64,000 bases of DNA, from positions 81,962,817-82,026,816 of the forward strand of contig NC_134702.1 of the NCBI RefSeq assembly GCF_043290135.1. Reading direction: 5' to 3'. The stretch is from Rhipicephalus microplus. Lineage: Eukaryota > Arthropoda > Arachnida > Ixodida > Ixodidae. The position numbers and the translations under genes were made by a program. The notes beneath the pieces were generated by a model, which did not search any database, was not told where the DNA came from, and worked only from the letters and a program-made list of their open reading frames with translations. Shown piece after piece: positions 11,936 through 25,502 of this stretch; position 1 is the first letter of the stretch, and each line of letters begins with the position of its first letter.

Positions 11936-14900
11936 TAATATTCGTGAAACGTCAATTGTGGTTGCAGCTTTGGTTATCCAATTTCATAACCACTACATGT
12001 GTACTGCTATGATACAACCATCACACCGGGCTAACGTCAATTGTATTTAGGTGCCATGCACTGAAGTTGATTTATGTACCAGTGTCTATAGCAACCATCT
12101 TCGCGCGAACCACTGCTTCATATCAGCTTATCGGTTCTGGTGTTGCTAATTCTCATGTTCCTGTTGGAATGGCTGCTGAAGTGCTCAAAAATCATTATAT
12201 AAAATCTGCAACATTTAAACATAAGTGTGTGTGTGCAGCATGTGTACGTATAATTTGCGTATTTTGATAACGGGTCGCTGAATAAATTATTTACAACAAG
12301 GCCACATGCCGTCCACGCTCTTCCCTTAATGTTAATTCCCAAGCTACGTGGGATCTGCCGAATTTTTTGAAGTGTGCTTGTAATCCTTTTCTTTTATTTA
12401 TTATGAAGAAACTAAGACAACAGAGGATTCCACTTGTAGTAGGTGATGCTGAACGGGACTTTATTAAATGGTTAACTGGGTCGAAGCCACCGCTATGTCT
12501 CATCTGACACCAGCTACTAGTTTATGTCGCGGTTTTTGTAAAGCGTGCACCACCGCACAAACGACCACATTGAGGTGAAGTACACAAACCATGAGGAGCG
12601 AAATGATGAAGTGGAAGCGGAATTTGCTCGTGTTGCATAAGCTTCCAACTTTGTGTTTAGGCTAACTCTAATCGTGCCATAAATAGGAACTAATTGGATC
12701 GTTAACAACGCTAAGAGGGTTAAAGGAAATCTGGACTGGGCATCCGGTCAAGTTCTTTAACGTTCGGTATGCAACATTACATATAGTATTTTGTTAGCTT
12801 GACAAGGCGGTGGCGATTAGTTCTCTTTTTAAACAAAATCTAAGGCAATGGTAATACCATTATTGGCAATAACACGCTATACCACAGCTCTCCTTCATTC
12901 TGCTTTTTTTTTTGACAGCGGCGAACCAGTGTGCTTTCCTCTTTGCACATACATATGTAAATATGTATGTGCAAAGCTGGTTATATGCTCATCACTATAT
13001 AGCAAAAAGTTATCACTAAAAACAACTGAGTAATTATCGCTATATAACTGGTTACATTATTATCTGCAACGCTTGAACATATATCAGTCCGTGCAACATT
13101 TATAAGTATATTTGGCATCGTTTCATGGGGTGTCGCCCAATAAGGAAACTACAACACGGCCATGTTCTCTCTGCAGGCTCCACATAACATCGATTCCTGA
13201 AATACGCGGCATCTTCCCAATTCGTCCTCTTCTTGCACTATCAGCGGGAATCTTGGTGATCGCTTGCGGTGTTTTGGAGTCTGTCCCCAAAGATATTTCA
13301 TGTGAGCTGACAACTATATGAGTATGTACTATTTATTTTTTCTTCTGTTAGCTAAACTTCCTGTCTCTCACTCAAACTCGTTCTCTGGTTCTTCTTCTGC
13401 TCTTTTCCACTCCTTGTTCACTTGTAAATTCGTAATATATTTCGCGATATCCTGCTTTATCGCTGACTGATCTATCATGTTCATATTTCTAAATATTAAA
13501 CTCGCAAAATTATCTCGTTCTCTCTAATGAACCATTCGATACGCGCACTCCGTTCTCTCATTTCGTGCAATGCACCACCCAAGCAAGCGCCACGTTCTGA
13601 CACAAATATATACATAAACGTTAAAACCAACAAAACCAGAGGCGAGCTCCTGCAGCGTAAAATTAATTACACGTCAAGAATGCAACGCTGCGTAATTCTT
13701 ATATGACTTCGAAAACCAGTGAGCATGAACATCAAAAGGCGCTATTCGATTCCTCCATCTTTCTGTAGATTTACCGAGCTGCCATTGAACAGACATACAG
13801 ATATTGCGAAAGGAACAATTTTTGACAAAGTTTTTTTAATTGAAAGCGACACGCGATGCTTTCATGACACTAATCACACCGGACATCAAATATCGCAATG
13901 CACTAGGCTAGCATTGAGTCTATAGTACATTTCCAAGACGGGAAAGAAGAAAAAGAAAGCTATGAACTGAAAATTTTCTTATTTCGCATGACTACTTCGT
14001 TTCTCATTCTCTGCGAAATACTGGTAGATTAATTAACGCCGATACGCTCGGATTTCACGTCTCTGTAGAACAACCAACTGGAGAATAATGCGGTTGAAAG
14101 CAATCAAAATGGCGATAAACGCAACGAACGGAGTCAGGGTTATTTCTGTACTTTCTCTTTCTTTTTGTACGTGTGTGGAGGTTTTTCTGCGAGAGCTGTT
14201 TTCCGTGATGACAGCCAATTCATCTCCATAAGACCATATTTGTGATTTCGAATTTTTTATGGCTGAGCATCCAGCGAAACTCTTTATTGTCATGCTTAAA
14301 TTGAAACCAAGCTTTGTCTGATTTCGGCTGATGTGACGGACGCTCGCGTTTGTGTATCGCGTAAAAAAGAATAGACCATTGTGTGATTTAAATATTCATT
14401 ACGGGCTAAAAAGAACGCGACATAACGAGAAATGGGACAATGTCGTCTTTAGGACAAGCGCATCTGTTGGTCGATGCGCACTTGTACTTCGGGGTTTTTC
14501 GTTTTGTGTCATCTTATTTCGCACTTTCCTAACATAGTTGTAATACAGAGCACGATGGTAACAAAATTAATGAATTGCTAGCGTCTGGCGTTCTTCTTAA
14601 CCAGAAATTTTCTAGCGGGATATATAAATCACATACTTCCCTGAATACTTCGGCGACATTTTCTGTAAGAACCTAAAACCTGGAAGAAATGTAAGGGTAA
14701 GGTTCTTTAATGAATACTGGAGAAGCTTTTCTGGTGACGTCAGTCTGCCAGTTAGTGTAGGTATGACGCAAACTATTGGCCACTAATCTGCATGTTTCAC
14801 AGAAATCATCGTCGAATTTCGACAGCCTTCTGTAGCTGAGAGAGAATAAAACGTTTATTTGCCGTTCTGCGTGATAAGCTTGGTGAAGGAGATCTAGTAG

Positions 14901-15059
14901 GTGCTGCGTTCGCTGCGCGAGACATGAGTGCCATCTGGCAGGAATTTTGTAAAACGAAACATCTTTAACCGGACAGCCCCTTATCGTTTTAGCAAAGCGT
15001 GGGAAACAGCCACCTTTTCGTGCATAATGTCGCATTTTCAGCGCAGAGTGATAAACACT
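11936..15059. other. Unannotated stretch with one strong hairpin
   Basis: No gene recognised. A hairpin lies at 12941-12976. An open frame of 179 codons on the minus strand (14673-15212) has no domain I recognise and partly overlaps the dispersed repeat that starts near 15060, so I do not call it a gene. Confidence 0.4.
12941..12976. other. 16-bp perfect stem with 4-nt loop
   Basis: 12941-12956 (CTTTGCACATACATAT) pairs perfectly with 12961-12976 around the loop GTAA. Too short for a typical pre-miRNA. It may be the centre of a decayed inverted-repeat element. Confidence 0.6.
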
Positions 15060-15345
15060 GCGGACTTTGGAATTACGTATATATGCATTTTCTTGTATAA
15101 ATAAAGACACCACCAAATAATAACGTGTGACACATTGCCCCCCAAATATGCGTAAGATTTGTTTTTTCTTGTTCAATAATATACACAAGTATGAACGCAG
15201 GCACCACATCAAGGCGGCTGGGCGTTGAGGAAGGGCTGAAACGTTGGCCTGGTAGCTGAATCGTTACGGCTGACAAACACACAAACACATAGACAGACCA
15301 AAATTTCTGCGTTGAAGTATTAAAAAAGGCTATCGTCTTTAAACA
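15060..15345 (-). repeat. Dispersed repeat shared with 5160-5400
   Basis: On the minus strand the GACGATAG..TACTTCAACGCAGAAATTT block and the following TGTCTATGTG-type and CGTAACGATTCAGC segments match the plus-strand repeat near 5270-5390. Overlapping minus-strand frames are probably chance. Confidence 0.45.
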
Positions 15346-15769
15346 TTCTGCCAGCTCTGCTTCGCAGACACCGAAAAAAACAGAGATGCTGGAGCATGCC
15401 CTTCATCAGGCTAATGCACGTCTTTTTCATGTGCGTTATCATCGCTCTTTAGTAAATTTTCTGAGCTTTACTTCATTTTTGCAATGCCACTCTTATACAC
15501 AGGCTTACGGAAAAGCTGTGAAACTGTAACTGCCCCGGCTTAATATTCACACACCTTGACTGGCATCTGTTATAGCACACCATGACACCATACAGATGTC
15601 TGTTGAGTATATTCTTTCACGTCTTCGACAAAGGACATCACAGCTCAAAGCGAACAAGGCACAATTGAGGTTTTTGACAAAAAAACGGACTTCGGCAGAT
15701 AGCTGTGATAGGAATGTGACGTTCCACGTCACAGTAATGGACTGCGACAAGCTGCACGCAAGCGCGCGC

Positions 15770-15960
15770 ACCTGTTTGTTTGTTTGTGTGCATGTGCGTG
15801 TGAGACTGATATGTGACGGGCTATCAATCTTTTTTTCTTCTCTTTGCACCCTTTTTTCAATCTTTTCCGTCCTGTTCTTATGTGTAGGGCAGCAAACCTG
15901 TTATCCTGCTTAGACCCACCCCCTACAGTTTTTTTCTACCATTTCTTCTCTCTTACATTG
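15770..15960 (+). mobile_element. LINE 3'-UTR fragment
   Basis: A GT-rich run, a pyrimidine-rich tract and the diagnostic TGTAGGGCAGCAAACCTG element, followed by CTACAG and more pyrimidines, resemble the 3' end of the LINE at 37970-38150. No coding part remains attached, as expected for a very short 5'-truncated insertion. Confidence 0.5.
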
Positions 15961-18900
15961 AATTATTTGCTTAAGATGTTCCGAAACGTTGTATCACTGC
16001 TTTTTGCCTAACACTCTTCACAAAGCTTTGAGGTAGCAATATAGCCGCCTTCATGCAACCTCAAAACTCTCTATTTTAGTTGGGGTTGTGTGCAGTGAAA
16101 CTAACCCAATTTCTGTGTCACATACGCTTTGATAACGATGATAGCTTTCCAATAGCTCACGCAGATTTCTGCGGTGCATATATGTTGCCTTCATATTTAG
16201 TGGACCAGCACTTAGTAGTGGGATTCATTCATGTATGTGGCGCATACTTGTTTATGATGCCCGCAAGCGTTATCCCGGACGCAAACAGCTATACCAAGAA
16301 CAGTATTGCTGCTAAAATTGAAATCACCCACACTAATGCAAAAAAAGCACGACATTCAGATACCTTCCTCTATTTCGAAGATGGAAGTCAACGAAGCCAG
16401 CAGTTGCTGCTGCACATTTTGAAGCGACGACTTCACGCCATTTTCGTGCCCATGAGCACTTCTGTGCTCTTCGGCGCTCCATTGTCGCATTTCTTCCTCT
16501 TATAGCGAACAACGAGACTCCGTTTTATTGCGAGCCCAATTGGCAACTACTGATCACCGTGCTAGTGCGATCTCCAAGTCATGAGACGAAGGGGCACAAC
16601 GGCTGGCGCTAAGTACCTTTCTGAATGTTGCACCGCTTGTGAAAGAGGCATCACCGGTGGTGAGGGGTGACAAAAAATAGAACAGTCTCTTTAGTAATTC
16701 TGGTATTCTGGTAACGCAAAGGTGTAGCGTTATACCGAATAGCGTGTGCTGCAGCTTCCACCGTGTCGAGTTGTGCCAGTTATGTCAAACCCAAAAACGA
16801 AAATGGCTGCGGATTGGCTCGGTTTGGCTCAGTTATTCAAGCGAAAGCTTGTTCTACTTGTTTATCATCGTAGATGAAGTGCTTGTTGCCAGACGAACGA
16901 TATGGTTGATTGAACGTGCCATGTTGAGAGAGTTCACTATTGTCGTTACTCCAGTTTGCGAAGCCGTTGCCGAAGTACAAAGCAAGACGTCTATTTATGA
17001 TCCTGAAGTTCACCGCTGTTGTCTTTCTGCATCCTTCTCCCGACGTTTGGATCGCTGATGTTCTCGTTCTCTACTCATTTCAGTCTGCCACTTTGTGCGT
17101 TGGTATTCACGTTTCCGCTTTCATTCAATAACGAGCCGAGCGACATCCGCTGTATGGTCCGACACAGCTTGAAGCTTTGACCACTGGAAGCGCCCAGACT
17201 ACCTATGCACAGACAGACCAGCGTCCTTTTTTCCTCCTTCGGAAGCATCACTCGACCATTGCTCTACTGATGAAGTGGCACTATCCCGGCAAGGCAGAGA
17301 GAACAGAGAGAGACAGTTCACGTGGTTAGCGATGTGGAGACGACTAACGAGGCAATTTCAGTCATTCTAGAAGCAGTCGGAGCAGCGGCGGTGGTGCAGG
17401 GTCACGTGTTATCGCTTTCAGGTCAAGCGTCGACACACGGTGAAACTCACTCTACCACGGCAGTAAAGCTTTCGCTTTACAACACGTATTCTATGTCCTC
17501 CGAGATTCCGAGAGCAACCATTGTCACTGACTAAGCCTAGAACATCGTTTATTGTAGCATGTTTCTCAAGAACGGCGGTGAATCGACACAAATATTTTGC
17601 TGCCGAAGCTTAAAGACTGTTGCGCTGTTGCGTGCTACAGTGAAACTTGAGTAGATTCATAAGCAAAGCAAGTGAAATCATCAGTTCCGAACTACAGATA
17701 AAGAGCGTACGATGACCCTTTGATAGATTGAATGTAGACTGCAATCGCTATCCGCGGCATGGCCATGTTTTCCAGGTGCACGATTGTCCATTTCTCACCC
17801 CGTATTCCGCCATGCGCAAAGCGTTTTGCCTAAAGCAGTGTGCCGGAACACTATCGTTCTAAGCGTTGTTTTGTCAGCGGACGTGATCCTCAAAAGCCTA
17901 TTCATGTATCACCTTGGTGCAAAACTTGCTCCATACACACCGCGCTACGCCAACCAAACAGAGACTATTGATCATAACAAGTCTTTCTAAAAAAGTCGTT
18001 TTTGTGTAGCGATTGTTGTATTCGAAACCACTATATACGCTAAATGCAGCTCCACGTCTGTGAAACTTAAGGAAGTGAACAGCATGGACACCCCACGATT
18101 GCCGTTTGTAGAGTTCCCCCTGCTCCGCCTACCACACCGCCGATGACGTCAGTGTGTGAGGTAACTATGTATGCTTCTCCAGTACGAGTAAAATATTGTC
18201 AAGAATTTTCACAATTCACAAACTTGGGGCGCGACATGGCCGCTCCTTTCTGTAGTGCTTTATCGAGTTCCTGCTTTATACTGCAGTTCAGATGCGTACA
18301 TGTCGTTTGCAGCGATTTCCATAAGGTTGACTACCCCTACATTATACGTGCCGGTGGAAGGAGTAATTTTACGTTTGGCGAGGCAGTGGCACCCTCTTTA
18401 GCATGACACCGGAGTAAGCAGCCTGTTTAGGAAACCATTTCATCAATATTAGGTGAATTATTGACCTTTCCTCTCTGTTTTTTTAGAGACAGTAAGCTCG
18501 ATTTCATTGCATTTTTGGGCATTTCAAGCCTTGTTCTAGGCCCTTATTTGCCACTTGATTTTGCAGGTGATGGCGCCACATCAGATCCGAGAATAAATGA
18601 CAAATAGGGCCTCTATAATGCCACGCTCTTGGACTTTTAAAACTTCATTAAGCGAGGCGCACAGGTAGCGTCAAGCCAAACTGCCGTAAACGCGTGCAAC
18701 CTGAACTGTCTCTGGTTAATGTACCGCTTCAACATTAAAGCTGAGCCACCGGACTGTTGCGGTTCTCGGCTGCTCACTCGAAAGATTTGGCGCTGCGGTC
18801 GCAATTCGATGAAACCGAAACGCGACTGGCCCGCGTAATTCTTAATGTCAGTGCAGGTTAAAGAACGCCAGCCAGTTTGAATTTTACGAAATCCTCTGTT

Positions 18901-20329
18901 ACGGCGTTCGTAAAAGCCCGAATTGCTTTCGGTTGTTAAACTCAATCAACCACGTCTAATATTAAGGCTCTCTTTGCTAGACCAAACGACCTGCGAGCGC
19001 AGATTAAGAGGGCTATATCTTCTTGTACGTTGCACTCGGGGATTTCGATGACCAGCTCGAAGTGATTCTAAACGGGAATTATTTAGTGTCGGTGATATTC
19101 AAGCCAATTTAGCGTAAAGATGGCTGAGTGTGTGCGGTGAGGCGATATGACAATCTTAATAGGCGCATCAGGTTGTATGTGCTTATAGACATCAGCAAAA
19201 AACCACAAAGCTAGAGGCAACGGGTTTGATTACGGTGAAGTCGGTAGCGTTTCGATGGGTGAAATACAAAGAGCACCCCCGTGTGCCTGCGGATTGAGGT
19301 GCATCTTAAGGGAGCTCAGGTAGTATAAATTGATCTGGATTCACACACCACATCATTCTTCAAAAGAATATCGCAGTTTCGCACGCTTGCATCCCTGAGA
19401 TTTACGAGCACAAGCGCAGATTAATGAAATATAGAGAGCTAGGCTATATTGCTTGCTTGCTTGCTTACTCACGATAATTGTTCACAACAAACAGTGTACA
19501 CTCAGTGGCACGGTTAATTATTTAACACTCATAAACGTACAGACCTTATCAGTAAAAAACTTCTTGACTAGAATATTGCGCTGCATCAACGCTCACATTT
19601 TCGCAACACGTACGCATCTCAGGAATTAGATTAACCGCCCTTTTAAACAATTTTTTCATCACCCAACCACAAAATAAACAAAAAAATTTATAATTTGTTC
19701 GTAAGTAGCTGAACAAAGTAGGTTATCTGTTTTCCTTGAATTTTTTTCTCTCTTACATTGTGATTGAACTTGACAAGCAATTAAAAAAAGCATTATCTCG
19801 GCATAGTAGAAGCTGCAGTTCCACTGCAGAATACGTGCCGCTTTCGCTCGAGGAGTTTCCTCTGGAGGAAACCTCGATTACGTATTCGAGCCAAGAATGC
19901 AAACGCGTGAGGTGTACAGCCTGTGACAGCTGTAGGAATCAAAAAACGGATCATTTTCAGGCCAAATATCATGCTTATAGAGGTGCTACGTGAGCGGCCT
20001 TTGTGAGACTGGGTTCTCGGTGTGATAACATGTCTACAGCAGGTCTTATTTGAAAACCAGGTGCTAAACTAAGTCACATCAAAGAAATTCATAAAGTGTA
20101 TCTCGCCTCAGAGTTTGCCGACAGAACCGACACTCACATAGATACAACCCGAACAGTGAGGCAGCAACAATCGTCTTAATTTGTCAAAAATAATAAGTGT
20201 TCACTGGTTCACACGAACAAAAGGGCGCAAACGTTGGAGAGGAGGAAAGGAAGGAAAGACAAACAGGAAAAAGAGGAAAATCAGGTGTGATAAGCATAGA
20301 CGTGTGGCAGCTTGGGCTAGTTGGTATGG
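15961..20329. other. Unannotated stretch
   Basis: About 4.3 kb with no recognisable gene, SINE or LINE. It holds a short (TTGC)n run near 19449-19466. Open frames of about 100-140 codons (16080-16505, 16744-17058) show no domain I know. It may be host intergenic or intronic DNA. Confidence 0.35.
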
Positions 20330-20361
20330 CATGACGATAGTTATAGATAACTATCGTCATG
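20330..20361. other. 32-bp near-perfect palindrome
   Basis: 15 bp (20330-20344, CATGACGATAGTTAT) pair with 20347-20361 around the 2-nt centre AG. It follows a GGCAGCTTGGGCTAGTTGGT block that I believe, from memory, is a common start of a tick repeat; that is not verified. Confidence 0.8.
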
Positions 20362-20448
20362 TGAGAAGCAGTTTCGAAAAAAACTTGTATTCTGTCTGCC
20401 CTTCACAAGAGAAAGGAATGGGGGAGTTCGAATATCATATTGGTAAAA

Positions 20449-20602
20449 AAACAAAGGAAAAAAAGTAAAGATGTAAAGAAAAAGAGAAAGCAAAATTAAA
20501 GAAGGGAAGAGAGAAAGAAAAAAAAGAAAGAAAGAAAGAAAGAGAGAGAGAAAGAGAGAGAGAGATAAAGAAAGAAAGAAAGAAGGAAAGAAAGAAAGAA
20601 CC
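20449..20602. repeat. Polypurine (GAAA)n/(GA)n tract
   Basis: About 150 bases that are almost purely purine on the plus strand, made of GAAA, GA and GAAGG units. Translations are lysine-rich or serine/leucine-rich artefacts. Mirror-symmetric parts could form a triplex. Confidence 0.85.
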
Positions 20603-23319
20603 ATACGCACAAAACATCAAAGTACAGCAGTCTTATGTGGTATACGGCAGGCCCGTCGCCAGGCAAGGGCTAGGGACTCGGGACTTCCCCACGCCCGAAC
20701 TTTGGATGGTGGTGTACGTTTTTATCAAAATCAGTGCCCAAAAAAAAGCAGGAAACCCCAAGAACGTGAACGACACAAGCACTGATGAGTATGTTCCAAC
20801 CAGCCCAATTAGCTACTTAGCTTCAGGTGTACGTTCTGTCGAGGGCAATAATAAAAAAAAGGATGCGTTTTTCAAGGCATTTGACAAGTGCCCAAAACCC
20901 CGAAAAAATATCTCTGGCAACGGACCTGGTACATTCCATCACTATCAGTCTAGGCACACTCGTGCTAGTGTGCTTCTGAAGTCATCGTTAATAAAGGCCA
21001 ACTGCCAAAGATGTGTTGTTTTTACTGTCAATTTGGCTATCTGGGTGAACAGGTAGTGCATAATAAAATATGATTGCGTAAATGCCACGTAGCCAGAAGG
21101 AGAAACCACGTGTATCTTCTTCTGTGTTCCTGTCTTAATCTGTCATATTCTTTCCATTCACACCAATCATGAGTTCAATTTAATAAATGATCTCCCTCGA
21201 CTCTTAGAAAGCAGCTTAAGTTCAGGAGTAACTAATAGCACCAGAAAAGACAGCTCCTTTTTGTTATTTTCAGTAGTCACTGCACGATAAATCAAGTAGT
21301 TTGGTAAACCTCATAAAATGTCTAGCGACTGCGTCATGAAGTCAAGGCACTGTGAAAAACGTGCCGCTTCAAGGCATGAAAGTTTTCTCTAGAGAACTGT
21401 ATGACACAAGGCAATCAACAGGCCATAATGCGGGCACACGGTGGAATTCGCTGCAGCAAATCTTTTGTTCCACCGCAGATACATACTTTCACGCGACATA
21501 TTTAAGGTATAGGGATATACAAAAAGTGAAGCGAGGGTGTGTAAGTAAACCACCTGTAACCTTTCAAAACCAGACGTTTTGGTTTTAAACGGTAAACAAT
21601 TTGATTAATTAAAGCCACGTTGCTTTTTTACCTTTTCGTAGTGCTACGCCCACTTCTGCGACGGTCTCAATGCTTTGACCACGGTTTCTTATCAGATATG
21701 TTTCCTCAAAAATTCATTCGTCGATCATGCGTTTATATCCAGGCCTTTCCGTAACTTTCAGTTGAAGCCAGCGTTTGTGTCTTGTCTACGCTTGAAATGG
21801 TGTAAAAATGCGCTTAAGTAAAATTGCGCTTCTGGTGCTGATACACAGTTTCCTCCAATATTTTTTTTTCCGGAGAAGGCAGAGTCATCGATGAAAACTG
21901 AACGACAGGAGTGGATGTAGCCGGTTCCTGGCAAGTCATGCCAAATGCTGCGAGCGAATGACCGCTACGGAGTTCCGTGGCAAGGACGGGGATCGCGCGA
22001 TTCAACCAAATATGTTACGGGGAAGGCAGACCCAGACGACACAGACTTGAGGGAATACGCACATATGTATTTACAATTGGTTAGGCAAGCAGAGCTGCCG
22101 ATACGAAGAGTTCACGCCACTCTCTCTTCGGTCGTCCTTTTCTTCGTCTTGTGTATTGTGATGGCACTGATACGTAGCAATATGTACTATAGGGGCAGAT
22201 GTCGCTGCGATCGTTCAGTCGCTATAATAAATGACGGGTAACACTAGATTCGTCTAAATTTCGTGCTTAAGGCTTCGAATGCACTTGCGGCTTTCTATGT
22301 CGTGTTTTAGCGTTTGTTTCAGACAAATGAATGGATCACTGTGAACTTCGTGATCCTATTTAAGTTGGTGAGCCACATAAGCTCTAGGTGACGAAGTGGA
22401 ACTGCTGTACATTTACCGAACTTCGTTTTTCGACCAGGCGGGGCTACAGGTGAAATTAAACCAAATAAAAAACTCCATGGTGACACATGGCGAAATGAAT
22501 AGCGCAATAAGGGTACACAACAAAAAAGCGTAGGTAGCATGGTGCACTTACTTCCAACAGGGCTATTGAAAATTGGCGCATACGTCACTTATTGAGGCAG
22601 TTGAAATCGCCAGATTAGTGATTTTTTATCAGTACTGAAATGTATTGCTTATCGAAGGAAGAGTTTGATTTTTGGAACACGACGCAGTTGCGTTACTTTG
22701 CGTTACTTTGCACAAGACAATGCATATCATTTCAAATGCTTCATTCATTCTGATCCCTTCTCCTGTTTTTTTTGTATTTTATATTTGTGATTTCTGGTCC
22801 CGCCACAAGCCTAAGCTCATGAGTCTCACTGGTCAATGTATATGTATCACTTCGGCTTATTGAACACTCTCCTGTAAATACATGTCAGCGTTGTCGAGCC
22901 CTTACTTTTATCATTATCGTCCTCCTTTGCACGCTACAAGTTTTACCATGTTTGCTGGGTCGAAGGCTGCGTTTCTAGCACAGTTTTTTTTTCAGCAATC
23001 TAAACGTAGAATTGAAGCGTCACAGCTGCAAAATGAAGCGGTTAAATGCGCAGTTTGTCTACTCACCGCGATTGATGTAGAAGAAATTTCTTCAGGCTCC
23101 TCCCATATCAGGTTTCCGGTCACTGTTCCCCACAAATGCATCCTTTTCACGAGTTCCTATCAACACTCGCATGCAGTCACAGTACAGGTCACAACATACG
23201 GAAAAAATATCCAAACAGCTGAGCGACCATCGCTGTCGTTCACAAAGTTCCAAACCGCGGAACGTTTTCCTTGACAAAGCGTCGCCCACGAAAAAAAAAA
23301 AGCTCGGCAGCACTGAACA
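20603..23319. other. Unannotated stretch
   Basis: No gene or repeat recognised. The longest frame (139 codons from 20637, plus) lacks any familiar domain. Confidence 0.35.
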
Positions 23320-23600
23320 CGCGTGAGGCACCGTCACCGCGGAACGACCACCTTCCGGGTGGCGGGAGGAACAAAAAAATTCACTTCCGGACAGCCCAAG
23401 TTCGCGCCACGCGGGCGAAGCGAAAGCAGCTGGACGTACCTGCACTTACGGCGTGCTTCTGCGATGCATGCGCCGTGCTTTCGCTCGCTTCTCGCCTCTC
23501 TCTCAAAATATCTGGCAGTCACATCGATTGCGGCTTGCGGATCATGTGCCGCTCGGATGCCACCATGCGAGCATCGATGAAAGCGCAGAGGCGAAAATGC
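23320..23600. promoter_or_regulatory. CpG-rich, promoter-like patch
   Basis: This segment is clearly richer in G+C and CpG than its surroundings. It holds two ETS-type sites (ACCTTCCGGGT near 23350 and CACTTCCGGAC near 23382), typical of TATA-less housekeeping promoters in animals. On the minus strand a good donor consensus CAG|GTACGT falls at the 23440/23439 boundary downstream of an open frame that starts near 23630. A host first exon is possible but unproven; overlapping frames also exist on the plus strand. Confidence 0.3.
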
Positions 23601-23895
23601 GGTATTCTCGGTGAAGCCACCAGGCAGCACGACCTTTAAGCTCGATGTATACCATGGTCATGTATGGCAGGCTACCATACCAGACCTCCAGTTTTTCTCT
23701 TCCTCCTCCTCCATCGCCATATACGCATTTATAGCTCCTCAGAAGCAATAGATCATAACTATGCTACTTTATATACCTGATAAACACAAAATGTTGGACG
23801 ATATTGTATGAAAGACCTAGATAATACTTTCTTGCGGTGTCAGCTTTTAGATAAAGATCCCCTTTTTTTTTCACGAGGTTCTTGTTTGCTTCATG

Positions 23896-24123
23896 CCCCG
23901 CCGCGGTGGTCTAGTGGCTAAAGTACTCGGCTGCTGACCCGCAGGTCACGGGATCGAATCCCGGCTGCAGCGGCTGCATTTCCGATGTAGGCGGAAATAT
24001 TGTAGGCCCGTGTGATCAGATGTTGATGTACGTTAGAGAGCCCCAGGTGGTCAAATTTTGCGGAGCCCTCTACTACGGCATTTCTCATAATCATATAGTA
24101 ATTTTGAGACGTTAAACTCCCCA
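23896..24123 (+). mobile_element. tRNA-headed SINE
   Basis: A near full-length SINE: head CCCCGCCGCGGTGGTCTAGT with A box, B-box-like GGGATCGAATCCC, conserved body, and an end at GACGTTAAACTCCCCATG. The (ATCA) tail is missing or mutated. No clear target duplication. Confidence 0.85.
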
Positions 24124-24502
24124 TGACAATGTTTGTTGATTTATTTTTTTTTGCCCAGTGCTTTTGCTTTGTTTTTTCCCTTCTTATTGTTGTCACTGTA
24201 CACACACGTGTTTCCAAATAAACCAGAAAAGTAAGTTGGCATTCGTGCGCGCAGCCACTCCTCATACGTTCATATCTTTTTCCGAGCTCGTCATCTCCTG
24301 TGCCACATAGGACGTCAATGGCTTGCTTTAAAGAGTAAATCGCTTGCTTTAGAGAGTAAAAAGCTATCATGCACGTATCGCCCATCATCCAAGCTTTCGA
24401 AATGAGTGACACTTCACAAACACAACTTAGTAGATATTGTTCCTAGAGTAGCGTGTCATCCGCCAGTCTTTCAGTGCGGAGCAATTCTTTGAAAACGAAA
24501 GG

Positions 24503-24506
<4 letters not shown>

Positions 24507-24597
<91 letters not shown>
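24507..24597. repeat. (TATC)n microsatellite
   Basis: An essentially perfect tetranucleotide run of about 23 repeats. The Ser-Ile-Tyr-Leu repeat peptides across it are artefacts. Confidence 0.95.
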
Positions 24598-25502
24598 CAT
24601 CCGGTCTATGTCTCGGCACTCGTGTGATCGCGTCCTTGACTTCGCATGTATCGCATCAAAAAGTATGAACGTATGACTTTGTCGCAAGTGTCATGCAGCG
24701 CTTTCACTATTGACGTGTATCACATCCCCGCATACTTCCTCTCAGTGGTATGCGAGTATGTGGCACGGGTGATTCAGTTTGTATCCACCCACACTTTCAA
24801 ACATCGTAATAATACAAACCCGGTGACGAGAAGCAGCCCGAGTAGGTGAAAATGTGGCGGCGATGTATTCGTCATTGTCAAAGGGTTAAAATGAAGATAA
24901 AAGCAAAGGCTGAAGGAAATAAAGGCTTCGTGCCGAAATCGGACCCATGAATTCAGCGTGGCAGTGAAGCCTTATACCACAGAACCCTGACAGTGCTTCA
25001 AAGGCCTTCGGAAAAAGATCATATACAAGCGCCGTGTGGAGACAACGCCAGCTTTTATTGAGGGTTGATTATCCGCTTTTATAACATAGTAATGAACATG
25101 CCTACGTGTACACCTGTGACTGCGCAAGCCGTAGTCAAATGTTACGTTAATACGCCAAAGACGTCGTCGCAGCGTAGTTTGCCCTTCATTGCGATAAAGC
25201 TGGCGTATGGGGGGGGGGGGATTTTTAACCAGGGGCGTACTTGATCTAACGTAAGTGCTAAAACGAATGCTTGAACGCGTTGGTACCGAATTGTGAGAGT
25301 TGTGTCACACTGCCCTCTCCAAGAATAAGTTAAGTTATCCGAAACGCATGCCTGAATTTTCACTCGGGCAACTAACATAGCTCGTTTCGTTTTTATCTTG
25401 TTTCTCAGATGGTTTTAAGATTCACGTTTTTGGTGACCTTTTCGTATCTTTTTTTTTACTTTCGCTTTGTATCATCAGCGTGCTTCAGGTTTCTAAGGGC
25501 CC
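24598..25502. other. Unannotated stretch
   Basis: No gene recognised. A weak tRNA-like segment near 24940-24995 (minus; CTGTGGTATAAGG and GGGTCCGATTTC) may be a remnant of a tRNA-headed repeat. A G12 run lies at 25209-25220. Confidence 0.35.

Noticed and set aside
12941..12976. A microRNA precursor
   Set aside because: The stem is only 16 bp, shorter than needed for Drosha/Dicer processing.
14673..15212. 179-codon minus-strand frame as a host gene
   Set aside because: No known domain, and its 5' part lies in a dispersed repeat.
24940..24995. A further tRNA-headed SINE
   Set aside because: A- and B-box-like words are present but weak and the body is unrecognised; mentioned only in the unannotated stretch.
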